Under the pieces are notes generated by a model. The model was not told where the DNA came from. It made no database searches and worked only from the letters and a program-made list of their open reading frames with translations. The translations under genes and the position numbers were made by a program. Below, in pieces: positions 24,277-35,821 of a stretch of DNA of 64,000 bases (positions within the stretch are counted from its first letter, which is position 1; the number at the start of each line of letters is the position of its first letter). The stretch comes from Silene conica (taxonomy: Eukaryota; Streptophyta; Magnoliopsida; Caryophyllales; Caryophyllaceae), in NCBI GenBank assembly GCA_029255685.2, contig CM055312.2, forward strand, positions 10,812,649 to 10,876,648, written 5' to 3'.

Positions 24277-24554
24277 GGGCTTGTTTGGTTGACATAGGGG
24301 AATTAAAGTTCCCGGGAACTTCAAGATCACATGAATTTCCAATTCATGTGAATTCGCAAAAAGTGTTTGGTTCGCATATGAGAAGTTCTATTGACCAAGG
24401 GGGGACTTGGTGAGTAACTTCCCATATAATGGAGGAAGTAAATTCATGTGGGAAGTTCTACTTCCCATGATATTGGCAACCAAACAACAACATAATTTTA
24501 CACTTCCCGGGAAGTTCAACATCCCATGATTTTAATGGGTAACCAAACAAGCCC
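24277..24554. mobile_element. MITE with GGGCTTGTTTGGTT termini
   Basis: A 278-bp non-coding element with TIRs GGGCTTGTTTGGTT / AACCAAACAAGCCC and internal inverted motifs round TTCCCGGGAA. Flanks read CAA on both sides (or CCAAG if the element is one base shorter at each end). The TIR looks Tourist/Harbinger-like, but the TSD is not the usual TWA, so the superfamily is left open. Confidence 0.72.
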
Positions 24555-24825
24555 CAAGATTAGTTCGATCCCTAGAACAAATTTATTAAACTATATAATT
24601 TTTATTTTTATAAGAAATATCTTGTACTGATGGTAAAACAATCGAAATTTTGATCGATCGTTTAAAAGACAAGAGCTCTAAAAACTAATACCAACTAACT
24701 TTATGAGGTTAGTAGGAAACGAATATTTATTGCTAAGAAATACTTCATATTGATGGATTTGTCAAGAAATATTGGAACAATTATATCTAAATGATATTTT
24801 GATAAAGATGATTCTTGATTCTTTT

Positions 24826-25551
24826 CAGGGCCGGCCCTAATGGAGGTTGAGGTTCACATTTGACAAGGGACCAAATCTGATAGGGGTTTATTAATGTGAA
24901 ATTAAAAGTTATTAGTAAAATAAAATTTATTACATGTAAAAATTAAATTATGGTAAATAGTTTAGTGGTATTTCTTTTTACCAAATATCAAGAGGTCATG
25001 TGTTCTATGACTTCTTCTATCCCCCTAAAGCTTATTTTCTCCATTTTAAATATTTTATTTTTAGAATTCACAACCATTTCCACCATTTCTATATTTTTTT
25101 GGAATATACTATGTTTATAGGCTCATACAATTAATGTTTTCTTATATATATATATTTTAGTGGGTCAATTGAGTTATAAATTATTTTCTATGCTTATGAG
25201 ATTTTGTGCAAATTATGCTTTTAATTTGTCCAAATTATTCATTTAGTGGACTCCTCTAATAAAGCCAATATCTAAACTTTAAAGAATTTCGATATTTTGC
25301 AATTTTTTGACGATTAAAATGTTAAATTATAAGATATATCTTATTCAATCCTCCAAAGTCAATATCATTTTTTTTTCTAATTTTTTAAGATTTTTCAAGA
25401 ATCAATATTATCTAATTCAAAACTTTTTCTGCAGCATTTGTTTCATTTATTAAATTCTATAAGATAATTACACATAAATTACTAAAACAATTTTTTTAAA
25501 AATTAGGGCCCAATTTTGCTCAGGGCTTTCAAATATTTCGGACCGGCCCTG
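24826..25551. mobile_element. Non-autonomous hAT element
   Basis: 726 bp, starting CAGGGCCGGCCCT and ending GGACCGGCCCTG. It is flanked by a perfect 8-bp TSD, ATTCTTTT (24818-24825 and 25552-25559), diagnostic of the hAT superfamily. The interior is AT-rich with no transposase frame. Confidence 0.88.
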
Positions 25552-25559
25552 ATTCTTTT

Positions 25560-26254
25560 AAAGCTTGAAGTTTAATCCCTATTCCCTACCTATGCACTCT
25601 TTGACCCTGTTTTGTAAGATTTAATTTGACTCATTTCAATTTAGTTCAGTTAGTTTATTCATCCGTTCAGTTCATCTCTCCTTAAATTTACTCTTATTCC
25701 AGTTTAGGTTTATCAAGTTCAACTTAATTAAATTCAATTCAGCTTTATTAAATTCGGTTCAACTTTTTTCGGTCGAAAGAACCGGATCTTTATTTTCTTT
25801 CATTACAAAATGGGCCTCAATCCTTTGCGCAAGGCTCATCATGCATGCTTGCATGCCCAGAATGGAATCAAAGGCTACCCGAATAAATTGGATTGTTGGA
25901 CCAATTTGAGAAAATGACTGGGTCAGCGAAGAGATGCCTAATTCTTATCCTACAAGATTAAAGGTATCTTTTGCTATAGAAAGTTTACATTCTTTTTTAC
26001 GATTACGGAACTTGCAGCTGCTATTTTTATATATGATAGTGTGCATACCATATATAATTTATATCAGTCAACTACTATTTCTGGAGGTGATAGACATGCT
26101 CGAAATTTAGAATGTAATCAGCATAAATTTGGCCAATATAAAGTAGTATAAATTTTGAATTTTATAACAAAGAATTTGAGCTTATACATATATTTTACGA
26201 GCTCTATTAAAAAGAATCTGAGCGTCTTTATAAAAATAATTGTAACTCAAAACA
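25560..26254. other. Intergenic DNA, nothing recognised
   Basis: No gene or element end was found. A few TTCAGTTCA-like words near 25645-25760 recall the subterminal repeats of the Harbinger-like elements at 49180 and 61550, but too weakly to call. Confidence 0.5.
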
Positions 26255-26854
26255 TCTTATCTTTATAATTACAAAAACATTTAAACCCTCCTCCTTCGCC
26301 CACGTCATCAACATGGTACATTTCATTTTTTCAATTGTGGGACCATCAGTAAAAGACGTGCAAAAGTGCAATGTAGTGTTTGTTTCCAGTTTTGCAATTC
26401 ATTCATATACTCTATACTTTATTGGTTTACCGAGTATTTTTTTTTTCATTTTTATATGCAACATAATTTTTTAAGATCATTATATTTAAAATTTCACAAA
26501 AAATTCTTATAGTAGAACATTTTCTTATATGTTGTTAAAAATCACGATTAAAAAACATTAAACATTTCACAATTTATAAATCAATGAAAACTAATCGAGT
26601 CTAAATCGGATCATTCTAATCGAGTTATTGTTGCCACATATACATCAACGTACAAATTAATTTTATACATATTTATATTAAACAACCTACATTAAATTTA
26701 AAATTGAAAATCAAGGGATAATATTAAATTCCCTCAAATTTTATATCTAATCAATATTTTAAATGCATGCAGATTATAATTATGTGAAATTGATACATTT
26801 AGTTAAATTGTTGTATATTTCATCCCGTGCAATTTTGCACGGGAGTAAAACTAG
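26255..26854 (+). mobile_element. Short non-autonomous Helitron (copy 1)
   Basis: It starts TCTTATCT after an A and ends CTAG before a T, the A/T target of Helitrons. Eleven bases before its end sits a perfect hairpin, CCCGTGCAATTTTGCACGGG (26824-26843). The first 60 bases match the start of the element at 34469. No Rep/helicase is present. Confidence 0.78.
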
Positions 26855-27458
26855 TTATATTGAAACTCAAAAATAATACATATAGAACTCAAAGATTTTA
26901 ATTTTAACACAAAAAAAGTTATAATACAAGAAAAAATTGTAAAAAGCTCAAGAAAAATTACATGTAAGCTCAATTAGATTTATATTAGATGTACGATACT
27001 CATATACATCTGGATATATAGTCCTATTTACGCAATACAAATGGAGTGGTCCATAACACATCTCTCTAGAAATTCTCTCTAGAAATTCTCTCATTGAGAG
27101 TTAGAAAAATAATACACTATTTTCATTTTTAACAATCATACCATATCTTCATATATCAAAACCGTTCGTGGGAACTATCTTTTTCTTTCTTCCTTTATTT
27201 TACTCTAAACAACCAATGCCTCACTAACTATCTTACTTTAATTCCATATTTCAACTGTTTCTGACATCGTATCTTCCCAATGAGCATTTAGCTCCATTGT
27301 CCTCTAATTTAATTCGTGCAAACGCTTCACTTCTCTAGGTTGTTGGCTTTTACTGCCTTCAATCATTTAAAAGTCTATATTAACTTGTTCCTTTAACTGT
27401 TTCTTTCCGTCTTTCACAAGTTTCCCATATCCTTTTCTTTAACCTAAATTTCAAAACA
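26855..27458 (+). other. Short AT-rich gap, then the likely LINE 5' untranslated region
   Basis: 26855 to about 27050 is AT-rich with nothing recognised. From about 27060 comes a CT-rich leader with a tandem duplicated TCTCTAGAAATTC, followed by pyrimidine-rich sequence up to the ORF1 ATG. It is probably the LINE 5' UTR. The exact start is unknown because no TSD was found. Confidence 0.5.
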
Positions 27459-30077
27459 ATGGAAAATAATCCGTTTTTTTACGTAGAAGATGAAATCCCA
27501 CCTTTGGAAGATCTTTTTTATAATGTGAGTTTCAGGACAGCAGTGGCTAGGAATCCAGGGTTGTTAAATGAATGGAGGTTCCCTCGCTCTGGCCCTGTTG
27601 TTTCTCCTCATCCAGATAATATTCAAGATTCTAATGCTTTTTGGAGTCAGTGTATACTGGGTTTCCTTGTGGACTACCGTCTTCTTAGAGCGTCTAGTGT
27701 CAATCAGATGATTGATGAACATTGGGCAACTAGGGGAGATGTGCATGTTCATAGAATGGGTGACATTTATATCATCCATTTTGATAACATGCATGACCTT
27801 GAAGATGTCCTTGAAAGGAGCGTTCTGGTTGTAGATGGGGCTTTGATGGTGCTAAGAAGGTGGCGTACTGGAATGATTCCTAGATGTGTGACTTTTCCGA
27901 CTGCAAAACTCTGGATGAGAGTTTGTGGTTTACCTTTTGAATACTTAACACCCAATATGGCTGGGATTGTTGCTAGGCTTTTTGGTCCAGAGACTGTGTT
28001 TGATGATTTTGGCGCTTTCCCTGATCATGACTACTTACGACTTCGTGTTACAGTCAGATTAGGAGAACCTCTTAATCCGGGTTTCTTCCTTGCATGCAAC
28101 AATGAAAAGCTTTTGTGGATCCAATTCAAATACGAAGAAGTTTTTAAATTTTGCACAAAATGTGGACGTATAGGACATAAGAAGGGTATTTGTCCTGATC
28201 GGATTTCAGATATTATCTCATCTCTGAACTCTTCATTAGAAAGAGCAATAGATAAAGGATTTGTGGTGTTTCAAGCCAGATATCAGTACACCATGTTTAA
28301 TTTGAACTTGTGTGCTCTTCCTACAACCTCTAGATATATTACATCTAGGATCAGACTGGGAAATAGAAGGGGAGAGTATGTACCAGCAGATTATATGGAT
28401 GAGTATGTGATAGATTTTGATCTAGGATTGGTAGATGGAGGAAGAGTTCAACCAGGAATGGAGTTTGCTGTGACAGCTCTTCCATTTGCTGGCCCTGTAA
28501 TCTTTGAAGCTGAACAACTCATTCCTCCTCACATGCACCGCATGCAAACAGAAGATAGGAATACTACTACTCATCAGAATCAAAATCAAAGAAATGATGT
28601 CATGGCACATGATCAACATCGCTTGGATGACATGCAAGTGGAAGATCAAATTTTAAATCAACAAGGAAATAATAATCAGGATGTTCCTAATCAGATGGAT
28701 ACCTTACATGCTCAAGCTGGGAATAATGATCTTAATACTGGGGTAAATCGTGGTTTGGAACCACTTCACATGCAAGATGGAGATGCTGATGTTTTTATTG
28801 AAGTTCATGAGAATGGTAATGTAGAGATTAATATGACAGTTAATGGTGAAGTTAATGGAGATCAGTTAGCTGCACAGGCTCCAGAATCAAATGGTCATTT
28901 ACAACCTCCTCCGGTGAACAGAGAAACTGATGGACCAATTGATGTTCAAAGTTCAAATCCTGTACATAATGCTCTACCTACAACTCTTATGAATCATACA
29001 GGGTATGGACAGGCAACAGGTCAGGAAACTATTCGTATTCCTTTTATTCCTATCTCAGAGGGGAACTTCAGATCCTTTGAAGTGGGACAATCATCTAGAC
29101 AACAACCTCAGAATCAGTTTCCTCCTCATGATTACCAAACTCATGTACCTGTGATGGATAATGACCCTAACCTGTTGGAAGCACCCTTTATCAATAATCA
29201 TCAACATCAGAGAGGAGCAGGTGAATTTGAATATCCTTTTGATGAATCTGGGTTTATTTTAAATTCTATAGCTAATCGTGTTCAACATGATCCTTATAGT
29301 GTTAATATGGAAAATGATGCTAGAGGGTTTAATCAGTTTGTCCCTATGCCTGCTTTTTTACCTATAATTTATAATGAACCTGTGGATCCAAGAGGTAATC
29401 CCTTTGAAGAGGTAATGAGGGAGCCTACTCAAGTTATTCATTCTAGTTCTGGGAATTCATCTCCTGGTCAAACTCCTGAATGGCCTCTTTTTTCTTCTTC
29501 TTCAACATCTCTGATGTCTCTTACAAAGTCTTCCTCGGACATGTCTGGGTCCTTCAAGGATGCAGTTGATTTCATTGAGGATTTAATAGGTTTTAATGAG
29601 GATATTGCAGATCAACTTTTGGAAGAAAATAACCCTCCAAGGGTTAATTCTGACATATTGGCTCATCCAATCAATCATGAAGGTCTAAGGGGTTCTGGGG
29701 CTGCAACTAAAGCTGTTGATTGTTCTGGAAAAGGCAAAGCAGTCCTCCAGGAAAATGATTTTAATTCTGGAAATTTGAGAGTGGAGGGTAAGAAGAGAAA
29801 GGCTTTTTCTGATCCTGGTTCCAGAACTGTGGGAACTGATGAACTCTATTGCTGGAAAAGTTTTCAGGAGGTTTCTAGCTGCTCTAAGAAGATTTATGTT
29901 GGTGAACAATCTGGAGTCAAGGGTGAACAATCTGGAATCAAGGGTTCTTTTCATTTGGCAGTCAAGGATGAGGAGCTCATTGTTGTTTCCAGCTCTTCTG
30001 ATAGTTCTCTCCCTCAAGAGAATGTTGACAGTGGTGTTGCGGAGATTGACCATACTCAATCTCCTAAAGCTCAATGA
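27459..30077 (+). CDS. LINE ORF1 protein, nucleic-acid binding
   Basis: 872 aa, intact. In plant L1s ORF1 coats the element RNA. The N-terminal 200 residues resemble the DUF4283-type domain of plant LINE ORF1 proteins. One CCHC knuckle, CTKCGRIGHKKGIC, lies at residues 232-245. A long low-complexity tail follows, rich in Asn, Gln, His and Met (about 370-640), then a Ser-rich stretch and a Lys-rich patch. Near residue 815 a 7-residue unit is tandemly duplicated (GEQSGVK, GEQSGIK). The ATG is the first in a long open frame after the CT-rich leader. The stop codon overlaps the ORF2 start as ATGA. Confidence 0.88.
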   Translation: MENNPFFYVEDEIPPLEDLFYNVSFRTAVARNPGLLNEWRFPRSGPVVSPHPDNIQDSNAFWSQCILGFLVDYRLLRASSVNQMIDEHWATRGDVHVHRMGDIYIIHFDNMHDLEDVLERSVLVVDGALMVLRRWRTGMIPRCVTFPTAKLWMRVCGLPFEYLTPNMAGIVARLFGPETVFDDFGAFPDHDYLRLRVTVRLGEPLNPGFFLACNNEKLLWIQFKYEEVFKFCTKCGRIGHKKGICPDRISDIISSLNSSLERAIDKGFVVFQARYQYTMFNLNLCALPTTSRYITSRIRLGNRRGEYVPADYMDEYVIDFDLGLVDGGRVQPGMEFAVTALPFAGPVIFEAEQLIPPHMHRMQTEDRNTTTHQNQNQRNDVMAHDQHRLDDMQVEDQILNQQGNNNQDVPNQMDTLHAQAGNNDLNTGVNRGLEPLHMQDGDADVFIEVHENGNVEINMTVNGEVNGDQLAAQAPESNGHLQPPPVNRETDGPIDVQSSNPVHNALPTTLMNHTGYGQATGQETIRIPFIPISEGNFRSFEVGQSSRQQPQNQFPPHDYQTHVPVMDNDPNLLEAPFINNHQHQRGAGEFEYPFDESGFILNSIANRVQHDPYSVNMENDARGFNQFVPMPAFLPIIYNEPVDPRGNPFEEVMREPTQVIHSSSGNSSPGQTPEWPLFSSSSTSLMSLTKSSSDMSGSFKDAVDFIEDLIGFNEDIADQLLEENNPPRVNSDILAHPINHEGLRGSGAATKAVDCSGKGKAVLQENDFNSGNLRVEGKKRKAFSDPGSRTVGTDELYCWKSFQEVSSCSKKIYVGEQSGVKGEQSGIKGSFHLAVKDEELIVVSSSSDSSLPQENVDSGVAEIDHTQSPKAQ

Positions 30078-30982
30078 AGTGCTTAGCATGGAATTGCAGG
30101 GGTCTTAATGATCCACTCGCCCCTGCAATTACTAAAATTAGAGTGTTGATGACTTCCCTTTCCTTAGATTTTATTTTCCTTTCAGAAACTAAGTGTAAGT
30201 CCACGGTAGTCAGTGGTCTTTTTGGATACTATGGCTTTAATTCGTCAGTAGGTGTAGATGCTGTGGGCACAAAGGGTGGCCTTTGGGTGGGGTGGAAATC
30301 TGGTCTTTTGGTTTCTCAGATTTCATCATCACCCAACCTTATCATTTTGAAGGTCAATGAATCACCTATCGTATTTTGGTATTTGTGTGCTGTTTATGGA
30401 GAACCCAGAAAAAACGAAAGAAGAGCAGTTTGGGAGTACATTGAACAATCCATTTCAACATTAGATGCACCATTCGTAATGATAGGAGACTTTAATCAGG
30501 TCGAATATCTTGATGATAAACTTGGTGGCAATAGGGGTGAAATTTTTGGAGCAACTGATTTCAGTTCATGGAAATGTCACAACAATTTATCAGACATTCC
30601 ATTTACTGGACCAAGATTTACTTGGTGTAACAACAGACAGGGAAATGCCAGAATTTATGAACGCTTAGATAAGGGTTTTGTCTCGCAGAATTGGTACGCA
30701 ACATATCCTGATACATCTATTACTCATTTGCCAATACAATGTTCGGATCATGCGCCTATCATTCTAGATACTACAATAACACAGAAAAGACATAAAAGTT
30801 CTTTTAAAATTGAGACATGGACATTAGAATATGAGGAACTAGTTCCACTGGTACAAAAGGAATGGGCAAAACCTGATAATGGTTCTGATACTTATCGTTT
30901 GGTTAGTAAATTGTATAGAACAAAAGAAACGATTCGAAGATGGACACTTCAAAAAAAAAGAATGGAGACAAAAATGGAATGA
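30074..30982 (+). pseudogene. LINE ORF2, endonuclease part (frame broken at an A-run)
   Basis: The ATG at 30074 overlaps the ORF1 stop (ATGA), suggesting reinitiation. This is an apurinic-like endonuclease domain: WNCRGLN at the N-terminus, SETKC with the catalytic Glu, GDFNQV with Asp and Asn, and SDHAPI at the C-terminal catalytic site. In the element it nicks target DNA to prime reverse transcription. The frame ends at 30982 shortly after a run of nine A (30951-30959). The RT part continues one frame away, so the run has gained or lost a base. Confidence 0.9.
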
Positions 30983-33900
30983 ATTTGATGATCATTTATC
31001 AGAGAAATTAGAAGGTGTTTTTGATGGATCTGATTCAAAGGAGTATGATGAATGTCATGCCCGGTTTCTAGAATTTACATCTGCTGCTTCTTTGTTTTGG
31101 AAACAACGAGCGAAAGTCCGGTGGTTGAAGGAAGGGGATGCTTGTACTCGTTACTTCTTCAACTTCTTTAAACAGAGACAACGGAGTAACAGAATTATGG
31201 GGATTAAAAATAACGATAATCAATGGTCTTTTGAAGAACAAGACATTGCAAATAGTTTTGCTACTCACTTTGAAACGATTTTTGAATCTTCTGCTACACA
31301 CGATCCTTTCAATGTTTTTCATCAACAGCATTTTCAGATCTTTGACAATCTTTCACGAAAATTGTCTGAAGATCAGAAAGATCTTCTTAGTCGTCCCTTT
31401 TCATCTCAGGAGGTTCGAAAAGCTGTTTTTCAAATGGGACCAAATAAATCCCCGGGTCCTGATGGAATTACAGGTACTTTCTTACAAAACTTCTGGCCTC
31501 ATATTAAAACTGATGTCACAAAAGCGGTCCTCAGAATGCTTAATAAAGGTCATGTTTTAAAACGCCTGAACAAAACATCCATTGTTCTAATTCCAAAAAT
31601 AACTTCTCCAGAAAAGGTTGAACATTATAGGCCAATTAGCCTCTGTAATGTTATTATGCGGATTGTTTCCAAATGTATTGCAAATAGAATCAAACCTTTT
31701 ATATCGTCACTAGTTGGGGAATTTCAAAATGGGTTTATTCCAGGAAGATCAATAACAGATAACATTCTTATTAGTCATGAGATTTTCAATCATATCAGTA
31801 GGACTACTAAGGGTAAGCGTGGGTTATTTGGTATGAAGGTTGACATGAGTAAGGCATACGATAGAATTCGATGGAATTTTGTTCAGGCAACACTTTTGCA
31901 TATGGGTTTCCCACAAAGTTTGATCAACATTATTATGGAATGTATCACCACAGTGTCTTATGAGGTGGTCATTAATGGTACACCTTTGAAGAATTTTAAC
32001 CCCAAGTGTGGCCTACGACAGGGAGATCCAATGTCACCCTTTTTGTTTGCTTTATGTACTGAAGTATTATCGCAGCTGTTGACTCAAGCACAGGATAGGG
32101 GTATCATTAAGGGAATTCGTATTGCTCGGGAAGCATCTACAGTTTCACACCTTCTATTTGCGGATGATCTTATTCTCTTTTCGCATGCTACAAAGTTCCA
32201 TTGTCAGGGGTTAGTAAATACACTTCAAACTTATTGTCAGTTAGCAGGGCAGAAACTTAATAAGGATAAGACTTCGATTACCTTTAGCCCAAATTGTACG
32301 TTGAATGCAGCAAAGGAGTGCCTCAATGTTTTGTCCATTAGTCAGCCAAAAGAAATGGGTAATTACTTAGGATTACCTTTGGAATTTGGCAGATCAAAGA
32401 AGGAATTCAATACTTTAATCACAGAAAAGGTCCAACGACGTATTTTTTCGTGGAATAATAAATTTCTTTCAGCGGCAGGCAAGTTGACTCTCATTATTTC
32501 GGTCCTTTCCTCACTCTCTTTATTCTCTCTATCGGTATTTCGTATGCCGGTAAGTGTGACTTCAAAGATTGACTCTTTGATTTCACAATTTTGGTGGGGT
32601 AATGGTCGAAGAGATAAGAGTTTTCATTGGTGCAGTAAGAATTTTTTACAACTACGAAAATTCGAAGGAGGACTTGGGATTCGAAGGACTACATGTTTTA
32701 ATCAAAGCCTTGTTGCAAAAATAGGATTGAAAATTTTGACACAACCTGACTCTTTAATACAACGTGTGATTGGAGCTAAGTATAATTTCTCACCTAATAC
32801 TATAAATCATATGTATAATACTCGATGGAAGCAGATGTCTTGGGGAGGAAAATCTGTCTTATGGGGATGTCAATTGCTTCGAGACAAGTTAGCTTGGCAG
32901 ATTGGAAATCAATCAAATCTTGATTTATGGAGAGATAAATGGCTGAACAGTAGTAATCTGGCTACTCTTTTAAACCAAGATGTTGATATGCTACCGTATA
33001 TTAGAGTTAAAGAGATCCAAAATCATGCTGGGGAATGGGACACTGATAAAATAATCTCAATGGGGCTTTCTGCAGTTTTGAACAATATTCTATCCATTCC
33101 AACGCCTAGTTTTGATGATGGTGATATGCTCATTTGGGCTTCTAATCCGAATGGAGTTTACTCAGTTAAGAATGGATATGGAATTGCTTTTGAACAATGG
33201 TGGACAGAGAATGCAACGCCAAAGGACAAAGCAAGACAATTGAAATTCTTGATTGCTATGAAACCTAAATTCCTATGGAGTTTAAAAATTATACCTAAAT
33301 GGAAACTCTTTTTATGGAAGATCATGACAGCTTCACTGCCGAGTGCAGAGTCCCTTATGAAGAGGCATGGTAATTCTGATGGAATGTGTGTGTTCTGCCG
33401 TGATCTTCAAGTGCTGGAAACATTAGAGCACCTTCTCAGAGATTGTCCCATTGCATCAAGAATATGGAACGCTTCACCTTTGGGCATCAGGATCGCAAAT
33501 GCTCAAGAGTTGTCTATACAACAATGGATTAGTAACTGGCTTCGTTTCTTACGCAAACAGAGTAATCATGTGGAAAGTATTTCTCTGTTTACATCTACAC
33601 TCTTGATGATATGGTGTAATCGAAATGAGCGACTCTTCAATAGTGTCCAACTGTCCCCTGCTATCATCATTAACAAGATCAGTATGTTGGCTTCAGAGAA
33701 TTCATCAGTTTTCTCAATTACACCAGCCAGACGGGATCAACAGTTGTGTAATCAGGAAGAGGACATGACAACAGAATTGCGTATCATTAATCATTTCCCG
33801 GTATCTATTTTAGGTTCTAATGTTTGTGAAGATTGTGTCAGGGTGAAATGTGATGCCTCGTGGAAGAATGGTCGGAAATCATCAGCTGGCTGGATCCTGA

Positions 33901-34215
33901 GAGATAAATATGGAAACACTGTGGCTCAAGGCGTGTCAACGTTCTGGGCAATCACTTCGGCTCATGCGGAGGCCAGGGCTCTTTTGATTGCATGTAGAGA
34001 AGCGTTGGCTAGAGGATACTTTCATTTGGATGCTACTTTCAGATTGCCTTAATTTGGTTTTACAGGCTAATGGTTGCGGAGTTAATGACCGAAATATGGC
34101 ATCTACTATCAAGGATCTGCTATCTAGTATTTCTATTTGTCACTGTTTCTCTTTAAGTCATTGTCCTAGGTTTTTAAATAGATCAACTCATGATATTGCT
34201 AAGGCAATAGAATGA
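30960..34215 (+). pseudogene. LINE ORF2, reverse transcriptase and RNase H part
   Basis: It continues from the A-run. RT blocks include NKSPGPDG, YRPISLCN, the NGFIPGRSI block, the KVDMSKAYDRI Asp, GLRQGDPMSPFLF and FADD in LLFADDLILF. After RT comes a zinc-binding block with C-x2-C and H-x4-C spacing (CVFCRDLQ, HLLRDC). The RNase H has DASW, HAEARAL and, after a second frameshift near 34030, SDCLNLV and the terminal HDIAKAIE. The frame ends at 34052. The remaining RNase H is in the frame ending at 34215, about 20 bases before the poly(A) tail. Confidence 0.9.
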
Positions 34216-34468
34216 AATGTATCGTAAGTGACTGTCAAAAAAAAAAAAAAAAAAAGTGTTTAACCAATATATACTACACTCTTTCGAACTTATAGAAATT
34301 TTTACTGATTATATATGAATGGTTTTTTAACCTAATTGTTAAACGTGAATGGTATAGTTCGGCTCTATTTGACAATTATAGTTCATTTAATCAAATAAGT
34401 TCTCTAAAATGAAATGCTAGCGGGAGTAATATTTGAGATTTTAGGTACCTTATTTGATTTTTTTACCA

Positions 34469-35821
34469 TCTTATCTATATTATAACAAAAACATTTAAAC
34501 AACTCTCATTCACCCACCTCATCAAACCAAACATTTAAAAAATATATATATATATAAATGAGGGTCCCACATCAAAAAGTTTGGATTTTATTTCTGGAAA
34601 AGTTATTCATTTATGTTTGTACGTAAAATTTTACGTTTAAATTTATGTAAATTCACGGTTAATGTCGGAAAAGTTATTCGTTTATTTTTGTAAGTAAAAT
34701 TTACAGGTTAATGTTAATAAACTAATACGGAATACTCTGTCGGAAAAATATGGATAAAATAGTTTTAGAGCGGATTCTTTAAAAAAAAATAGCTATCATA
34801 CTGGAATTATACCTATTATATCTAACAAATATTCCGGCATAAAAAATATGCTATTTATAATTAAATTATCATATCGTTTGAATAATAATTAGATCTTAAT
34901 TTGGTTATAAAATAACGAATATATCTCTTTACGAAAAATCAACATATTAAAAAATTACAAGATAAAAAAGTTTCCGCATTTAACAACCTTAAAAACATTT
35001 AAAAAATAATAATTACGGAGTTTTAAAAGCTTATTGCTGAAAGTTTGAAAAAACGAAAATAGATTAAACTCATATTACATACAATATAATTTTTATTTCA
35101 AAAATTAATTTACAAACGATTTAAAGGTTATAATGAATTTAAAAGTTGCAAAGAAATTAGTTTGTATACGTACATGAATCTTTAATAATGGTTTAACCCA
35201 AATATGTCAATATGATGCAAAGTAGTATGTTTGAGGCAAAAAGTTGATGGGTAATGAATTAAGAACAATAATGAGATATAGTTAGATTAATTTGGAAGTG
35301 ATCTCAAAATTGAAGACATAGAGAGAGTATAAAGATAATTGTGTAAATAATATAGAAGATTTTGTAAATAATATAGAAGATTTGTGCAAAATAATAATGT
35401 AGCGTGACATTAGAGTATGTGTTTTTTTGGTTCAAGAGTGATAAAATATAAATTCATTTCATATGGGGTTGCAAAAACTTATTTTTAATGCGGACTCAAT
35501 TTAAACTTGAGCCCGGTTTTTTTTACTATAGTTGTTTAGATATATGTATTAAATTGGAGTTACTATTAGTCGCCAACAAACTACGTTAGTACGTATGATG
35601 CACAATTTTACTCATATATTTTTAACTCGGTCAAAGTTAATCGAATTGAACTAATTGAAAGTTTTAAAATAAAAACAATAAATTACATTCTCATTGAGTT
35701 TAATTTGTAACAATGAAAATAATAATGTCGATATATATATATATTCGCATTATTCTAAACAAATTTTATATATTAGAATTTTAATAAACAATCCGTGCAT
35801 TTTTGCACGGGTTAACACTAG
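34469..35821 (+). mobile_element. Non-autonomous Helitron (copy 2)
   Basis: 1353 bp. It starts TCTTATCTATATTATAA after an A and ends with the hairpin CCGTGCATTTTTGCACGG (35793-35810), eleven bases, then CTAG before a T. The 5' end is homologous to the Helitron at 26255. No coding capacity is present; the interior is AT-rich. Confidence 0.78.

Larger units (their letters stand above)
27060..34256 (+). mobile_element. L1-type LINE, near full length
   Basis: A 5' leader, ORF1 with a zinc knuckle, and ORF2 (endonuclease, RT, zinc-binding region, RNase H) are followed by a poly(A) tail (about 34238-34256). ORF1 is intact. ORF2 has two frameshifts, near the 9-A run at 30951-30959 and near 34030. 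The RNase H at the end is typical of a group of plant L1 lineages. No target-site duplication could be recognised at the right flank (GTGTTTAACC) against the left. Confidence 0.9.

Noticed and set aside
25605-25760. Third Harbinger-like element from TTCAGTTCA-like words
   Set aside because: No TIR, no TAA duplication and no regular array.
34238-34280. TSD for the full-length LINE
   Set aside because: The sequence after the poly(A) tail (GTGTTTAACC) has no match near the presumed 5' end.
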